Part shown: in pieces, positions 52,301-60,766 of the stretch
How the letters are laid out: each line of letters opens with the position of its first letter
Numbering within the stretch: position 1 is the stretch's first letter
NCBI RefSeq assembly: GCF_003594875.1
Contig: NZ_QZEY01000008.1
Location: 1 to 64,000 of the forward strand
Reading direction: 5' to 3'
From: Bailinhaonella thermotolerans
Lineage (GTDB): Bacteria; Actinomycetota; Actinomycetes; Streptosporangiales; Streptosporangiaceae
Length of the DNA stretch: 64,000 nt
Translations under genes and position numbers: made by a program
The notes under the pieces: model-generated
What the model was told of the DNA's origin: nothing
Seen by the model: only the letters and a program-made list of their open reading frames with translations
The model's database searches: none

Positions 52301-52323
52301 ATCTTGGGCTGGGGCACGGTCAC
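49309..52323 (-). CDS. Chimeric membrane protein with extracytoplasmic type-1 periplasmic-binding-like domain
   Basis: About 1,004 residues from GTG at 52323; GTG 52317 or ATG 52302 are alternatives and the start is not certain. Order: cytosolic part (about 1-258) with PLICFHVDDD and an Arg-rich low-complexity insert; a long hydrophobic stretch (about 260-297, probably two spans); a second cytosolic part (about 300-490) with CVMWLDAVEPGDAG and PLVIVSSGE; a single span (about 492-511); and a large outer domain resembling LivK-type binding proteins (ITLVYAGPMS, IVGVVGLGQSVLETQRAIQALADAGLPIVGTVNTYD, FYFRVAPPNSRQAAAAAYW). I do not recognise the whole protein. A receptor that senses an outside ligand and signals inward is an inference. 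Confidence 0.75.
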   Translation of the reverse strand: MTVPQPKMDDLYDLFDEIVRRPPAFTGGPLSRLLGFLGLRARHPGEGDRPLPLICFHVDDDAAEARRTAGARPPAARPAAVRGPISLAGGTRTGTGGPRRPRWRERLAGRGGEETAEQARSREAEDPVTVPEAGTASEVAVRLAHYYNEKVPYTDINVTALGDRDQLRGLLVKACGELGRTGIRQVGPAPRFPLVTFLLWLCNTEPLGAGSGAAKLGEPGGDEAAKAREMRERIRNRGRTQLLPGMKRRDSVIEYLDRTLAAWLAGAAVVGATLGKVVSVVAMLVVLVVGVSGWLLQTWIRTRDWAGRRRYAWFLDPRRQPYLAGSGSGRGRFERFAVRAVERRHTEEFDKLLVHAFLEDLRQAYRRRRRRRAPWARTGYCVMWLDAVEPGDAGARFMRLVNTVREETGEIDPLVIVSSGERDPAPRPDPVRPFAAGMRDARKVYERWLRRATRPYGGGYLSIGLAPGSHRLLDDKRDRKLPRVPFPARRPVHWAAIGTLMAVAIGYVGLDAWNDLKHAERVEAQRARDRAQYCLKPDIVRVRDRGGEECVGVTDGGFAFDRLMDPVQKVIKRQNDEVGNKPHITLVYAGPMSVRDKGRGLLPGSPSELAGIAAHQRARNSAQELKLKVLVANVGERSRFADTVARSIVDRARRDPSIVGVVGLGQSVLETQRAIQALADAGLPIVGTVNTYDRTAETEVGTSPFYFRVAPPNSRQAAAAAYWARSGLPRDARGGGAYKAKTAAVLYDASPSDLYSPNLARDFQASFGEPAAELFPYRGQAELQQAVDQACKKRPDLYYYAGRASEFPAFLNDLRSSTCGGEGRLHVLAGDDVSRYVASHGKTLGGDESLVLHYTPLAARQAWQAPWVGPDVPAPSFLRELDAMRDQIGPDIVSSQSHAMLGHDAALAFTQAAQRAMRLQRGNTPTYGTVLYELRNTYLEQGATYGTTGLIDFGREARSHDPVNKAVFLVHVTGEEQRLVAVCGRLTTTSDHPCDIPAAPRPAS

Positions 52324-52416
52324 GTCCTGATGTGTCGAGCCTCGGGCCTCGGGGCGAAACCCTATGTATCGCACTATTGGCGATGATTGGCGGCTTCATC
52401 GTCAACAGTCATTTGA

Positions 52417-53613
<1,197 letters not shown>

Positions 53614-53854
53614 TCGTCCCCGCGAGCCGTACGGCCCCCGCCACCCCGGCCGAGGCCGTACGGCTCTCGCGTATCCGCCCGGGGAAGGGCGCCCCGGACC
53701 GGGAAGGGGTACCCCGGAACGCTTTTTCCGGCGCGGCGACAGCCGGTGTGTCACCGCGACCCGGATGCCTTCCCGTCATGGCGCCGGGGAAAGCCGGTCC
53801 GGGGACCTGGCGTTCCAGAGCGGGTGTTTTCCCGTGGGCGGCGGAATCCGGGGG

Positions 53855-54112
53855 TCAGATATGTTCGCGGGATCTGAAGTAGGCGGCGATCTGGACGGCC
53901 GCCCGCGGAATATCGTCGGCGGGGCAGGACTGGCGGCTGAAATTCCAGCAGAATCGCGTGCGGTCGAGGTACACGTCCACCGGGAAGGCCGCCGCCGGGC
54001 GATAGGTGAGCGCCCGCTGAGCGGGGTCCAGCTCGGCGTGGATCAGGTGCCGGGCGGACAGTTCCGCGCGCAGCTCTTCGAGCGGGCGAAGGTGCGGGGG
54101 AATCCCGATCAC
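53855..54112 (-). CDS. Small protein of unknown function, coupled to the next gene
   Basis: An 85-residue protein; the GTG at 54112 overlaps the stop of the upstream gene (GTGA), which fixes the start. It has ELRAELSARHLIHAELD and a C-terminal TRFCWNFSRQSCPADDIPRAAVQIAAYF with two Cys. No family is recognised. It is the last gene of a three-gene group read after an XRE regulator; in actinomycetes such regulators often travel with small unknown proteins. Confidence 0.6.
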   Translation of the reverse strand: MIGIPPHLRPLEELRAELSARHLIHAELDPAQRALTYRPAAAFPVDVYLDRTRFCWNFSRQSCPADDIPRAAVQIAAYFRSREHI

Positions 54113-54447
54113 GACCCGGCCGCCGATCCCCGCAGGACCTTCCTCAGCAGCCGCGCGGCCTCGCCCTTCTCTCCGGCCGGCGCCATCTCCTCGCCCCAGC
54201 TCCAGTAGAACCGCCCCGCCGAGCACCGGACGTTCTCCGCGAGCGCCGCCACCTCCGGATCGACCACCCGCAACACCGGGCGCCGCTCCTTGTCCCGCGC
54301 CATCACCGCCACCAGCCCCCCGGCGTTGACCTCCTCCATGAGATCGCGCAGGAACCCGAGATCACGCTCATCCGAGAACTCCCCCCAAGGGAATTCGCCG
54401 CTGTCTGAATCCTCGAAAGCGCTCGACGTCGCCTCATTCACTGCCAT
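54109..54447 (-). CDS. Small acidic protein of unknown function
   Basis: A 112-residue protein with ATG at 54447 and no clear ribosome binding site. An acidic N-terminus (SDSGEFPWGEFSDERDLGFLRDLMEEV) precedes VLRVVDPEVAALAENVRCSAGRFYWSWGEEMAP. The AENVRCSAGRFYWSWGE block resembles the CWNFSRQ region of the following protein, so the two may be related or bind each other. It lies 149 bases behind the XRE regulator, past a repeated GAAGTATCAG element. Confidence 0.6.
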   Translation of the reverse strand: MAVNEATSSAFEDSDSGEFPWGEFSDERDLGFLRDLMEEVNAGGLVAVMARDKERRPVLRVVDPEVAALAENVRCSAGRFYWSWGEEMAPAGEKGEAARLLRKVLRGSAAGS

Positions 54448-54516
54448 GCCGCTATCCGACCACCCACTAAAAGCGGAGGCCAGCCCCAGTTATTGGCACT
54501 TGAGGCCGGTGCCGCC

Positions 54517-54567
54517 GGAAGTATCAGGCCGTTGGTACTTCCGAACTCCGGGCGGCTGAAGTATCAG
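54517..54567. promoter_or_regulatory. GAAGTATCAG repeats, candidate XRE operator
   Basis: GAAGTATCAG occurs at 54518-54527 and 54558-54567. The first also forms an inverted repeat GGAAGTA...TACTTCC (54517-54523 with 54536-54542). The element lies between the XRE regulator and the start of the small-protein pair, where a promoter is expected. Confidence 0.5.
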
Positions 54568-54596
54568 CACCGGGCGACTGCGGCCCAGTATTTCGA

Positions 54597-55769
54597 CTAA
54601 TTCTGGACGCCGACAAATGCCGCGATATCCCGCATTTCATCTGTCAGCGTTCGCCGTCTGTCGACGATGTGCCGGACGATGTCGGTCGCGTAGCGTTGCT
54701 GGACGAGCCATTCCGGCGCCTCCCGCCGAATCGCCTGGAGCGCCTCCAGCGCCTGCGGGTAATGCCGCAGCTTGGCATGGGCGAAGGCCAGGTCCAGCCG
54801 GTGCCGGTTGAGGTTGGCGGTGGTCGGCCGGAGCCCCTGGGTCGGGACGGCCCTCGCCAGTGCGAGAACCTTGTCGGGCAAGTCTTCGATCATCGCGTTC
54901 TCGGTGCGCTTCAGGGCCACCGTCGTCGGCCCGAAGGTTCGGACGGCGTCCTCCCGCGCGGCGTACTCCCTGCCCACCCGTACGGCCGCCGCCTGGGCCA
55001 GCCGCATCGCGTCCCTGGCCTCGCCCATCTGGTTGTCCCGGGACGCGTTGTTGCTGACGCGCAGCAGCAGAGAGCCCCAAACGGCCAGTTCCGTCAGGGT
55101 GGCACGGGAGAGACGTGGCTCGATGTCGTCGGCCCAGCGTACGGCGAGCCGCCGGGTCTCCGTCAGCCGCCCGCTCCGCAGCATCAGCCAAGAAAGCGTG
55201 TTGACGGTAGCGGCGGCGTCGAAACGGTCGCCGGCGATGTCCAGAGCGCGGCGAAGCGTGTGCTCCGCGGCGTCGAACTGCTGCGTCTGGGTGAGCAGCC
55301 ATCCGGTGAGCTGCAGCAGTCGCAACCGCACGTGCCGCTCCTCCGCCCCCTCCGGCAAGGCCTCCGCGTCCCGCAACAACCCCGGCAGGATCGCCGCCAG
55401 TTCCCTGTATCGAGCACTCCGGAACAACGGCATGACCGCCTCGACCGCCGCCGCCACGCTCTGCACCGTGACCGCCTCGTCCGGCTGCCGCTTCGGCTCC
55501 CGCAGCGCCCGCCGTACGGGAGCCCAGAGGTCGATGGTCTCCGGTGTCGGCTCGGGCGCGTCCGCGAGGATCAGGGTCGTGGTGGGGACCTTGAGCGCCA
55601 CGGCCAGCTTCCGCACCGTCACGAGCCGCGTGTCCTCCTGCCTCCCCTGCTCCAGCAGCCGAATCAGAGAAAGCGAGACACCTGACGCCCGCGCCAGCTC
55701 TCGCTGTGTGAACCCCACCTGCTTGCGAACGGCCCGCAGCCGTTCACCGATCGTCTCCGTACCGGGCAT
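54597..55769 (-). CDS. XRE-family regulator with TPR-like sensor region
   Basis: A 390-residue protein. The N-terminal HTH (about 7-62) reads IGERLRAVRKQVGFTQRELARASGVSLSLIRLLEQGRQ. The remaining 320 residues are helical repeats (AERLLRRAL-like AEHTLRRALDIAGD, ETRRLAVRWADD, QALEALQAIRREAPEW), a TPR-like ligand or partner surface. Actinomycete genomes carry many such regulators near small unknown genes; they are thought to act as pairs. The start is ATG 55769. No enzyme domain is seen. Confidence 0.85.
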   Translation of the reverse strand: MPGTETIGERLRAVRKQVGFTQRELARASGVSLSLIRLLEQGRQEDTRLVTVRKLAVALKVPTTTLILADAPEPTPETIDLWAPVRRALREPKRQPDEAVTVQSVAAAVEAVMPLFRSARYRELAAILPGLLRDAEALPEGAEERHVRLRLLQLTGWLLTQTQQFDAAEHTLRRALDIAGDRFDAAATVNTLSWLMLRSGRLTETRRLAVRWADDIEPRLSRATLTELAVWGSLLLRVSNNASRDNQMGEARDAMRLAQAAAVRVGREYAAREDAVRTFGPTTVALKRTENAMIEDLPDKVLALARAVPTQGLRPTTANLNRHRLDLAFAHAKLRHYPQALEALQAIRREAPEWLVQQRYATDIVRHIVDRRRTLTDEMRDIAAFVGVQN

Positions 55770-55899
55770 CGGCCGCCTCCGAACGTCGGCTGGTCATTCC
55801 CACTCTAGCCACGCCCCTCGCGAGCCAGAGGCCAGACGAGACCGCGACGAGGACCGGCCGGGCCGGACCCCGGTGGTTGAAGCGTCCGGCCGGGCGGGG

Positions 55900-56349
55900 T
55901 CAGGGGGTCGTGGATTGGAGCAGGCGCTCCTCTTCGGCGGCTCGGCGGTCGTATTCGGAGCGGGCGGCGGAGATCTGCTGCTGGTGCTCCTCGGTCCAGA
56001 TGACCAGGGTCTTGATCACTTCGTGGAGCGAGATGCCCAGCGGGGTCAGCTCGTAGTCCACCCGGGGCGGCACCACGGGGTAGACCGTCCGCTTCACCAG
56101 GCCGTCCCGCTCCAGTTGGCGCAGCGTGACCGTGAGCATGCGCTGGCTCACGCCGTCCACGGCGCGGCGCAGCTCGGTGAAGCGCATCGTCCGCCGGTCG
56201 AGGAGGGCGATGACGAGCAGCGACCACTTGTCGGCCACGCGGTCGAGGATGTGCCTGACGTCGCAGTCCGCCCGGACGTCCCACTGTCTGGCCTGGTCGT
56301 CCTCGGTTCCCGTGCAGTAACCCGGTGCCTTTGAAGTGCCGTCTTCCAT
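55900..56349 (-). CDS. HxlR-family transcriptional regulator
   Basis: A 149-residue protein; ATG at 56349 follows GGGAGT. The HxlR winged helix (about 20-120) includes CDVRHILDRVADKWSLLVIALLDRRTMRFTELRRAVDGVSQRMLTVTLRQLERDGLV and YPVVPPRVDYELTPLG. The first Cys region (GYCTGT, ADCDVRH) could make it redox-responsive. It is divergent from an MFS exporter over a 60-base gap that contains a palindrome, the usual repressor/efflux arrangement. Confidence 0.92.
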   Translation of the reverse strand: MEDGTSKAPGYCTGTEDDQARQWDVRADCDVRHILDRVADKWSLLVIALLDRRTMRFTELRRAVDGVSQRMLTVTLRQLERDGLVKRTVYPVVPPRVDYELTPLGISLHEVIKTLVIWTEEHQQQISAARSEYDRRAAEEERLLQSTTP

Positions 56350-56360
56350 GACTCCCAATG

Positions 56361-56383
56361 GTGACGCAAGATTCCTGCGTTAC
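56361..56383. promoter_or_regulatory. Operator candidate between hxlR and the MFS gene
   Basis: GTGACGCAAGATTCCTGCGTTAC has arms GT-ACGCA and TGCGT-AC, with one mismatch, around seven bases. It fills the centre of the 60-base divergent gap, so one dimer could control both promoters. Confidence 0.6.
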
Positions 56384-56409
56384 CAAAGAGAACCGTGGGA
56401 GAGATTCTT

Positions 56410-57816
56410 GTGACCACCGTCGTCGAACGCCCGGCGCCGTCGCCGCGCCTGACGCCCCGGGCCTGGGGGATGCTGCTCGTCCTGTGCGGGGCGATCTTCC
56501 TGGAGGGCATCAACGTCGCCATGCTCAACGTGGCGCTGCCCGCGATCCGCGCCGACCTCGGCCTGACCACCGGTGAGCTGCAGTGGGTGATCAGCGCCTA
56601 CGTCCTGGGCTACGGCGGGTTCATGCTGGTCGGCGGCAGGGCGGCCGACCTGTTCGGGCGCCGCCGCATGTTCCTGGCCTGGCTCGCGGTCTTCCTCGTC
56701 GTGTCCGCGCTGGGCGGGATGGCCGGCGAGGGCTGGACGCTCATCGCGGCCCGTTTCGTGGCGGGCGTCGCCGCCGCCGTCATGACCCCGGCCGGACTGT
56801 CGATCATCACCACGAGCTTCCCCGAGGGGCCGCAGCGCAACCGGGCGCTGCTGGTCTACTCCGGCACCGCGGCCGGGGGCTTCTCGCTCGGGCTGGTCCT
56901 CGGCGGGCTGCTGGCCGCCGTGAACTGGCGGCTGGTGCTGTTCGCGCCGGCCGTTCTGGCGCTGGTCATCCTCGCGCTGGCGGTGCCGCTGATCCCGAAG
57001 ACCCCGGCGGAGCGCCCCGCCGACCGGCGCGTGGACGTGTGGGGCGCGCTCACCATCACCGCCGCGATCATGCTGCTGGTGCTCGGCGTCGAGCGGGCCG
57101 CCCACGTGGAGATCGGCTGGACCGCCGCCATCGTCGCCGCGGGGCTCGCCCTCATCGCCCTGTTCGTCGTGATCGAGCGCCGCTCCCCCGCGCCGCTGCT
57201 CCGGCTGGGCATCCTGCGCTCGGGGCCGCTCGTGCGGGCCAACCTGGCGGGCCTGCTGTTCGCCGGAGCGTTCTTCGGCTTCCAGTTCATCGCGGTGCTC
57301 TACCTGCAGGAACTGCGCGGCTGGAGCTCGCTGGAGACGAGCCTGGCCATGCTGGCGATCGGGGCTGACGCCGTCCTCGCCCCGACCCTCACGCCCCGGC
57401 TGGTCGACCGCTTCGGCAACGCGAAGGTCATCGTGGGCGGGCTGGTCCTGGCCGTGCTGTCCTACGCGCTGTTCCTGCCGATCGGGACGGATACCGTCTA
57501 CCCGGCGATGTTCCCCACCATGATCATCCTGGGCGTCGCCTTCGCCCTCGCCTACGGGCCGCTCACCATCGTGGCCACCGAGGGCGTCGAGGAGAGCGAG
57601 CAGGGGCTGGCCGGGGGGCTGCTCTACACCTCCTTCCAGTTCGGCGCCGCGCTCGGCCTCGCCGCCAGCACCGCGGTCATCGTGGCCGTCACGGACGGGT
57701 CCGATCCCGCCGGCCTGCTCGGCGGGTACCGCGCCGCGCTGGCCGTCCCCATCGCCGCCGCGGTCCTGGCCGCCGTCGTCAGCGCCTCCGGCCTGCGGAA
57801 GGAGCCGGTCCGATGA
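56410..57816 (+). CDS. MFS drug exporter, EmrB/QacA (DHA2) type
   Basis: A 468-residue membrane protein; GTG at 56410 has GGGAGAG seven bases upstream. It has about 14 spans. LNVALPAIRADLGLTTGELQWVISAYVLGYGGFMLVGGRAADLFGRRRMF is the N-terminal DHA2 signature, with GTAAGGFSLGLVLGGLL as the antiporter motif C equivalent. It should expel drugs by proton antiport. It overlaps the following flavoprotein gene by four bases and is divergent from hxlR, its likely repressor. Confidence 0.92.
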   Translation: MTTVVERPAPSPRLTPRAWGMLLVLCGAIFLEGINVAMLNVALPAIRADLGLTTGELQWVISAYVLGYGGFMLVGGRAADLFGRRRMFLAWLAVFLVVSALGGMAGEGWTLIAARFVAGVAAAVMTPAGLSIITTSFPEGPQRNRALLVYSGTAAGGFSLGLVLGGLLAAVNWRLVLFAPAVLALVILALAVPLIPKTPAERPADRRVDVWGALTITAAIMLLVLGVERAAHVEIGWTAAIVAAGLALIALFVVIERRSPAPLLRLGILRSGPLVRANLAGLLFAGAFFGFQFIAVLYLQELRGWSSLETSLAMLAIGADAVLAPTLTPRLVDRFGNAKVIVGGLVLAVLSYALFLPIGTDTVYPAMFPTMIILGVAFALAYGPLTIVATEGVEESEQGLAGGLLYTSFQFGAALGLAASTAVIVAVTDGSDPAGLLGGYRAALAVPIAAAVLAAVVSASGLRKEPVR

Positions 57817-58295
57817 GCCTGGCCGTCAGGTCCTTCGCCGAGATCGAGAGCGAGTTCAACGCCTACGTCGGCGCCATCGTGTACGCCACCATGGTCACGA
57901 TCGACTCGCGGAACCGCCCGCGCACCCGCGTCCTCATCCCCATCTGGGAGAACGCCGGCGGGCGGCCGCGCGGCTGGCTGGCCACCTACAAGACCCCGGT
58001 CAAGGCCGCCCACCTGGCCGGCAACCCGAACACCTCCTTCTCGTACTGGCGGCCGGGCAACAACTCGGTCGCCATCGAGGCGGTGGCCTCCTGGGTCGAG
58101 GACCTGGAGGTGAAGCGGCGGGTCTGGGACCTCTACCGGGCCGGCAGCCCGCGCGGCGCGGGGTACGACCTGGGCGGCTTCTGGCGGTCCCCCGCCGACC
58201 CCAAGCTCCACGTCCTGCGCCTCGAACCCTGGCGCGTCCAGGTGATCCGCGGCATGGACCTGCGCAGCCGCATCTGGACTGCGCCGGAGGCGTGA
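57813..58295 (+). CDS. Pyridoxamine 5'-phosphate oxidase-like flavin protein
   Basis: A 160-residue split-barrel protein: VGAIVYATMVTIDSRNRPRTRVLIPIWE is the FMN-binding strand pattern, LATYKTPVKAAHLAGNPNTSFSYW follows and RVWDLYRAGSPRGAGYDLGGFW is a helical insert. It is coupled to the MFS gene (ATGA), so it may modify or reduce the same compound the pump exports. It lacks the C-terminal PdxH dimer block and so is unlikely to make PLP. Confidence 0.82.
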   Translation: MSLAVRSFAEIESEFNAYVGAIVYATMVTIDSRNRPRTRVLIPIWENAGGRPRGWLATYKTPVKAAHLAGNPNTSFSYWRPGNNSVAIEAVASWVEDLEVKRRVWDLYRAGSPRGAGYDLGGFWRSPADPKLHVLRLEPWRVQVIRGMDLRSRIWTAPEA

Positions 58296-58369
58296 CCGGC
58301 GGCGTGACCCGTCGGGGCGGCGGCCCGGTCCGCCGCGCCCGCCGCGGCGGGCCGGGCGGACCGGGCGCG

Positions 58370-58675
58370 TCACCCCTCCCCGACGATCGCGCGGAGGGCG
58401 GCGATGTGGTCGCGGTAGGCGGCGCGGCCGGACCTGGTGAGGGAGAGCCACACCCGCTGCCGGGTGTCCCGCACCGCCTTGTTCTGCTTGACGTATCCGG
58501 CGTCCATCAGCACGCTCACGTGCTTGCTCAGCACGGAGGCGCTGACCCCGAGCCGCTCCTGCACCACCGCGAACTCGGCCTCCTGGACCCGGTCCAGCAG
58601 GGCGCAGATGCGCAGCCGGTTCGGCGCGTGGATGGTGGCGTCGAAGCCGTCCGCCGGGCCTTCCTCGGTCTTCAT
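58370..58675 (-). CDS. Winged-helix regulator, ArsR/MarR-like single domain
   Basis: A 101-residue protein: IHAPNRLRICALLDRVQEAEFAVVQERLGVSASVLSKHVSVLMDAGYVKQNKAVRDTRQRVWLSLTRSGRAAYRDHI is a complete winged helix with the recognition helix ASVLSKHVSVL. No metal-binding Cys are present. The start overlaps the upstream membrane-protein gene by four bases. The pair is transcribed from one promoter holding two TTTCC/GGAAA palindromes, so autoregulation is likely. Confidence 0.87.
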   Translation of the reverse strand: MKTEEGPADGFDATIHAPNRLRICALLDRVQEAEFAVVQERLGVSASVLSKHVSVLMDAGYVKQNKAVRDTRQRVWLSLTRSGRAAYRDHIAALRAIVGEG

Positions 58676-59118
58676 CGAGCGCGCCGCGCCCGCCGCGTCC
58701 AGAAGGCTCCGTAGCCGAGGACCCAGACCGCGGTGATGGCGGCGAGGACGGCCCACAGCCAGGGCCGCCCCTCGTCGAGGAACTGCCCGGCGACCCAGAG
58801 GAGCGCCACCGGCAGGGCCAGCGCCACCTGGTCGGCGGGAGAGACGCGCGGCTTGACGCCGAGGCGGCGGTCGCGCCGCTCTCCGGCGCTCACCGCGAAC
58901 AGCAGACCGGCGAGCACGGCCAGCGCGGCGACCGCGCCGACGGCCGGATGCCACCAGTCGGCCTGGAGCAGCATGACCGCGGCCAGCAGGACCGCGGTGG
59001 CGGGAAAGGCCCATCCGGGGAACGGGGTGTCCCCCGCGGCGCCCGCCTCGTCGGCGGCCGCGAGCGCGGCGGCGGCCTCCTCGGGCGTGGGGCGCCCGAT
59101 GCCCTCGTTGGTTTCCAT
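58672..59118 (-). CDS. Membrane protein of unknown function, co-operonic with the winged-helix regulator
   Basis: A 148-residue protein from ATG at 59118. An acidic cytosolic head (about 1-33, EEAAAALAAADEAGAAGD) precedes two spans (about 37-54 and 60-77), a basic loop (GERRDRRLGVKPR) and two more spans (about 96-112 and 122-140). The tail ends RRARRAR. There is no ribosome binding site, and the promoter spacing predicts a leaderless mRNA. Such regulator/four-span pairs are common but undescribed; the membrane protein may be the regulated function or a sensor. Confidence 0.75.
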   Translation of the reverse strand: METNEGIGRPTPEEAAAALAAADEAGAAGDTPFPGWAFPATAVLLAAVMLLQADWWHPAVGAVAALAVLAGLLFAVSAGERRDRRLGVKPRVSPADQVALALPVALLWVAGQFLDEGRPWLWAVLAAITAVWVLGYGAFWTRRARRAR

Positions 59119-59177
59119 ACTGGAAACTGTCGCCCAGACTTTCCAACTCGTCAAGACTAGACTTTCCAACACGGAAA
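59111..59177 (-). promoter_or_regulatory. Promoter with two TTTCC-GGAAA operators, leaderless start
   Basis: Minus-strand TTGACG (59154-59149), 17 bases, GACAGT (59131-59126), then seven bases to the ATG at 59118. GTTTCCATACTGGAAAC (59111-59127) is a perfect palindrome of 7-base arms spanning the start codon and -10. TTTCCAACACGGAAA (59163-59177) is a second, upstream copy. AGACTTTCCAAC also recurs at 59136 and 59159. Confidence 0.75.
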
Positions 59178-59298
59178 CCGAGGGCGCCGCCCGGCAGGCG
59201 ACCGGCCGCCGGACCCGGGCGGGGCTCCGGGCCCGCCCCCGTTCCTACCCGTACGGCGGGGGCACGGCGCCGCGGCTCCTACCGCGCGGACGCCGCCC

Positions 59299-60558
59299 CT
59301 ACCGCGCGACGCCGCCCTGCCGTACGACCTCGTCCCGGGACGGTCCGCCACCCTGGCGTACGGCATGAGCGGGCGGGACCGGCGGCGCCGGCACGGGAGC
59401 GGGCTCGGAGGCCAGGGCAGGCGGCGCCGCCGTGCGGAGGCGGCGGCGGGCCCTCCAGCGGGGGGAGGCCATGTGCCACAGCAGGCCGAGCGCCAGCGCG
59501 ACCGTGACCGGGAAGAAGACGAACGGCACCCGGGTGACCGACAGGCCCACGACCGCCGCGCCGAACAGGAACGTCCACGCGTACATGATCAGGACCGTGC
59601 GCCGGTGCGAGTGCCCGATGTCCAGCAGCCGGTGGTGCAGGTGCCCGCGGTCGGGCGCGAACGGCGACATGCCCCGCGACAGCCGCCGCACCACCGCGAA
59701 CAGCAGGTCCATCAGCGGCAGCACCATCACCGCGAGCGGCAGCAGCAGCGGGAGCAGGACCGGGAAACGGTTCAGCGCGGTGGAGTCCGCCGAGGGGATC
59801 TGCGGGATGATCGTGATCATCGAGGAGGCCAGGACCAGCCCGATCAGCATCGCGCCGGTGTCGCCCATGAAGATGCGCGCGGGGTGGAAGTTGTGCGGGA
59901 TGAAGCCGGCGCAGACCCCGATGAGGACGGACGTGACCGCCGCGGTGACGTTGATCCGGCTGTCCTGCTGGTCCCAGGACAGCACCAGCGAGTAGGCCCA
60001 GGTGACCAGCGCGGAGATGCCGACGATGCCCGCCGCCAGGCCGTCCAGCCCGTCCACGAAGTTGATGGCGTTGATCACCACGACCACGACGAGCACGGTG
60101 ACCGCCGGGGACAGCAGGCTGTCCAGGGAGTAGCTGCCGCCGAGCGAGTCGGGCAGCGGGATCCACGGCAGCGCGAGCCCGCAGGTCGCGAGCACGAGCC
60201 CGGCCCCGAGCTGCCCGGCGAGCTTGACGAACGGGTCCATGCCCCGCCAGTCGTCCAGGAAGCCGAGGAGGGTGATCAGGCCGCCGCCCGCGATGAGGGC
60301 GACGACGGTGTTGCCGCCGGCGGTCTCCGGGTCCGCCAGCGCCCTGCCCGCGTGGGGCACCAGGCTCGCGACGACGAGCCCCGCGACGAGCCCGCCGTAC
60401 ATCGCGAGCCCGCCCAGCCGGGGGGTCGGGTCGGTGTGGACGTCGCGGTCGCGGATGGCCGGCACCGCGCCGAGCCGTACGGCCAGGCGGCGCACCGGGG
60501 GGACGAGGACGAAGGTGACCGCGGCGGCGACCACCGCCATCAGAAGATATTCGCGCAC
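59299..60558 (-). CDS. Undecaprenyl-phosphate GlcNAc-1-phosphate transferase (MraY/WecA/TagO family)
   Basis: A 419-residue protein with about 10-11 spans, GTG start. Motifs: DPTPRLGGLAMYGG, GFLDDWRGMDP (Asp pair for Mg), NAINFVDGLDGLAAG, FMGDTGAMLIG and the HLHHRLLDIGHSHR loop of WecA/TagO rather than MraY. It starts wall teichoic acid, teichulosonic or arabinogalactan-type polymers by linking a sugar-1-phosphate to the lipid carrier. A Pro/Arg-rich tail of about 50 residues follows the last span. Confidence 0.92.
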   Translation of the reverse strand: MREYLLMAVVAAAVTFVLVPPVRRLAVRLGAVPAIRDRDVHTDPTPRLGGLAMYGGLVAGLVVASLVPHAGRALADPETAGGNTVVALIAGGGLITLLGFLDDWRGMDPFVKLAGQLGAGLVLATCGLALPWIPLPDSLGGSYSLDSLLSPAVTVLVVVVVINAINFVDGLDGLAAGIVGISALVTWAYSLVLSWDQQDSRINVTAAVTSVLIGVCAGFIPHNFHPARIFMGDTGAMLIGLVLASSMITIIPQIPSADSTALNRFPVLLPLLLPLAVMVLPLMDLLFAVVRRLSRGMSPFAPDRGHLHHRLLDIGHSHRRTVLIMYAWTFLFGAAVVGLSVTRVPFVFFPVTVALALGLLWHMASPRWRARRRLRTAAPPALASEPAPVPAPPVPPAHAVRQGGGPSRDEVVRQGGVAR

Positions 60559-60766
60559 AGATCACTGACCTCGACGAGAAGACCCCGGTCGGGCGTTCGG
60601 GGGGTTCCGGGCGGCTGAAACCTGCGCACATGCTACCGGCCCCGATTGGCCGTTCGTGACCGTTTCGTGATCCTCTCTCGGAACGGCCACGTCAAGGGCA
60701 CGGCGGGCGCCCGCGCCGGACGCCCGCCGTGCGGCCGGGGTCACCGGCCGGACACGCCGGCCGAAA

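Noticed and set aside
48917-52405. A 1,162-codon minus-strand frame overlapping the large membrane protein
   Set aside because: Its product is Arg/Pro/Gly-rich low-complexity sequence without domains. The chosen frame has membrane spans and a binding-protein fold.
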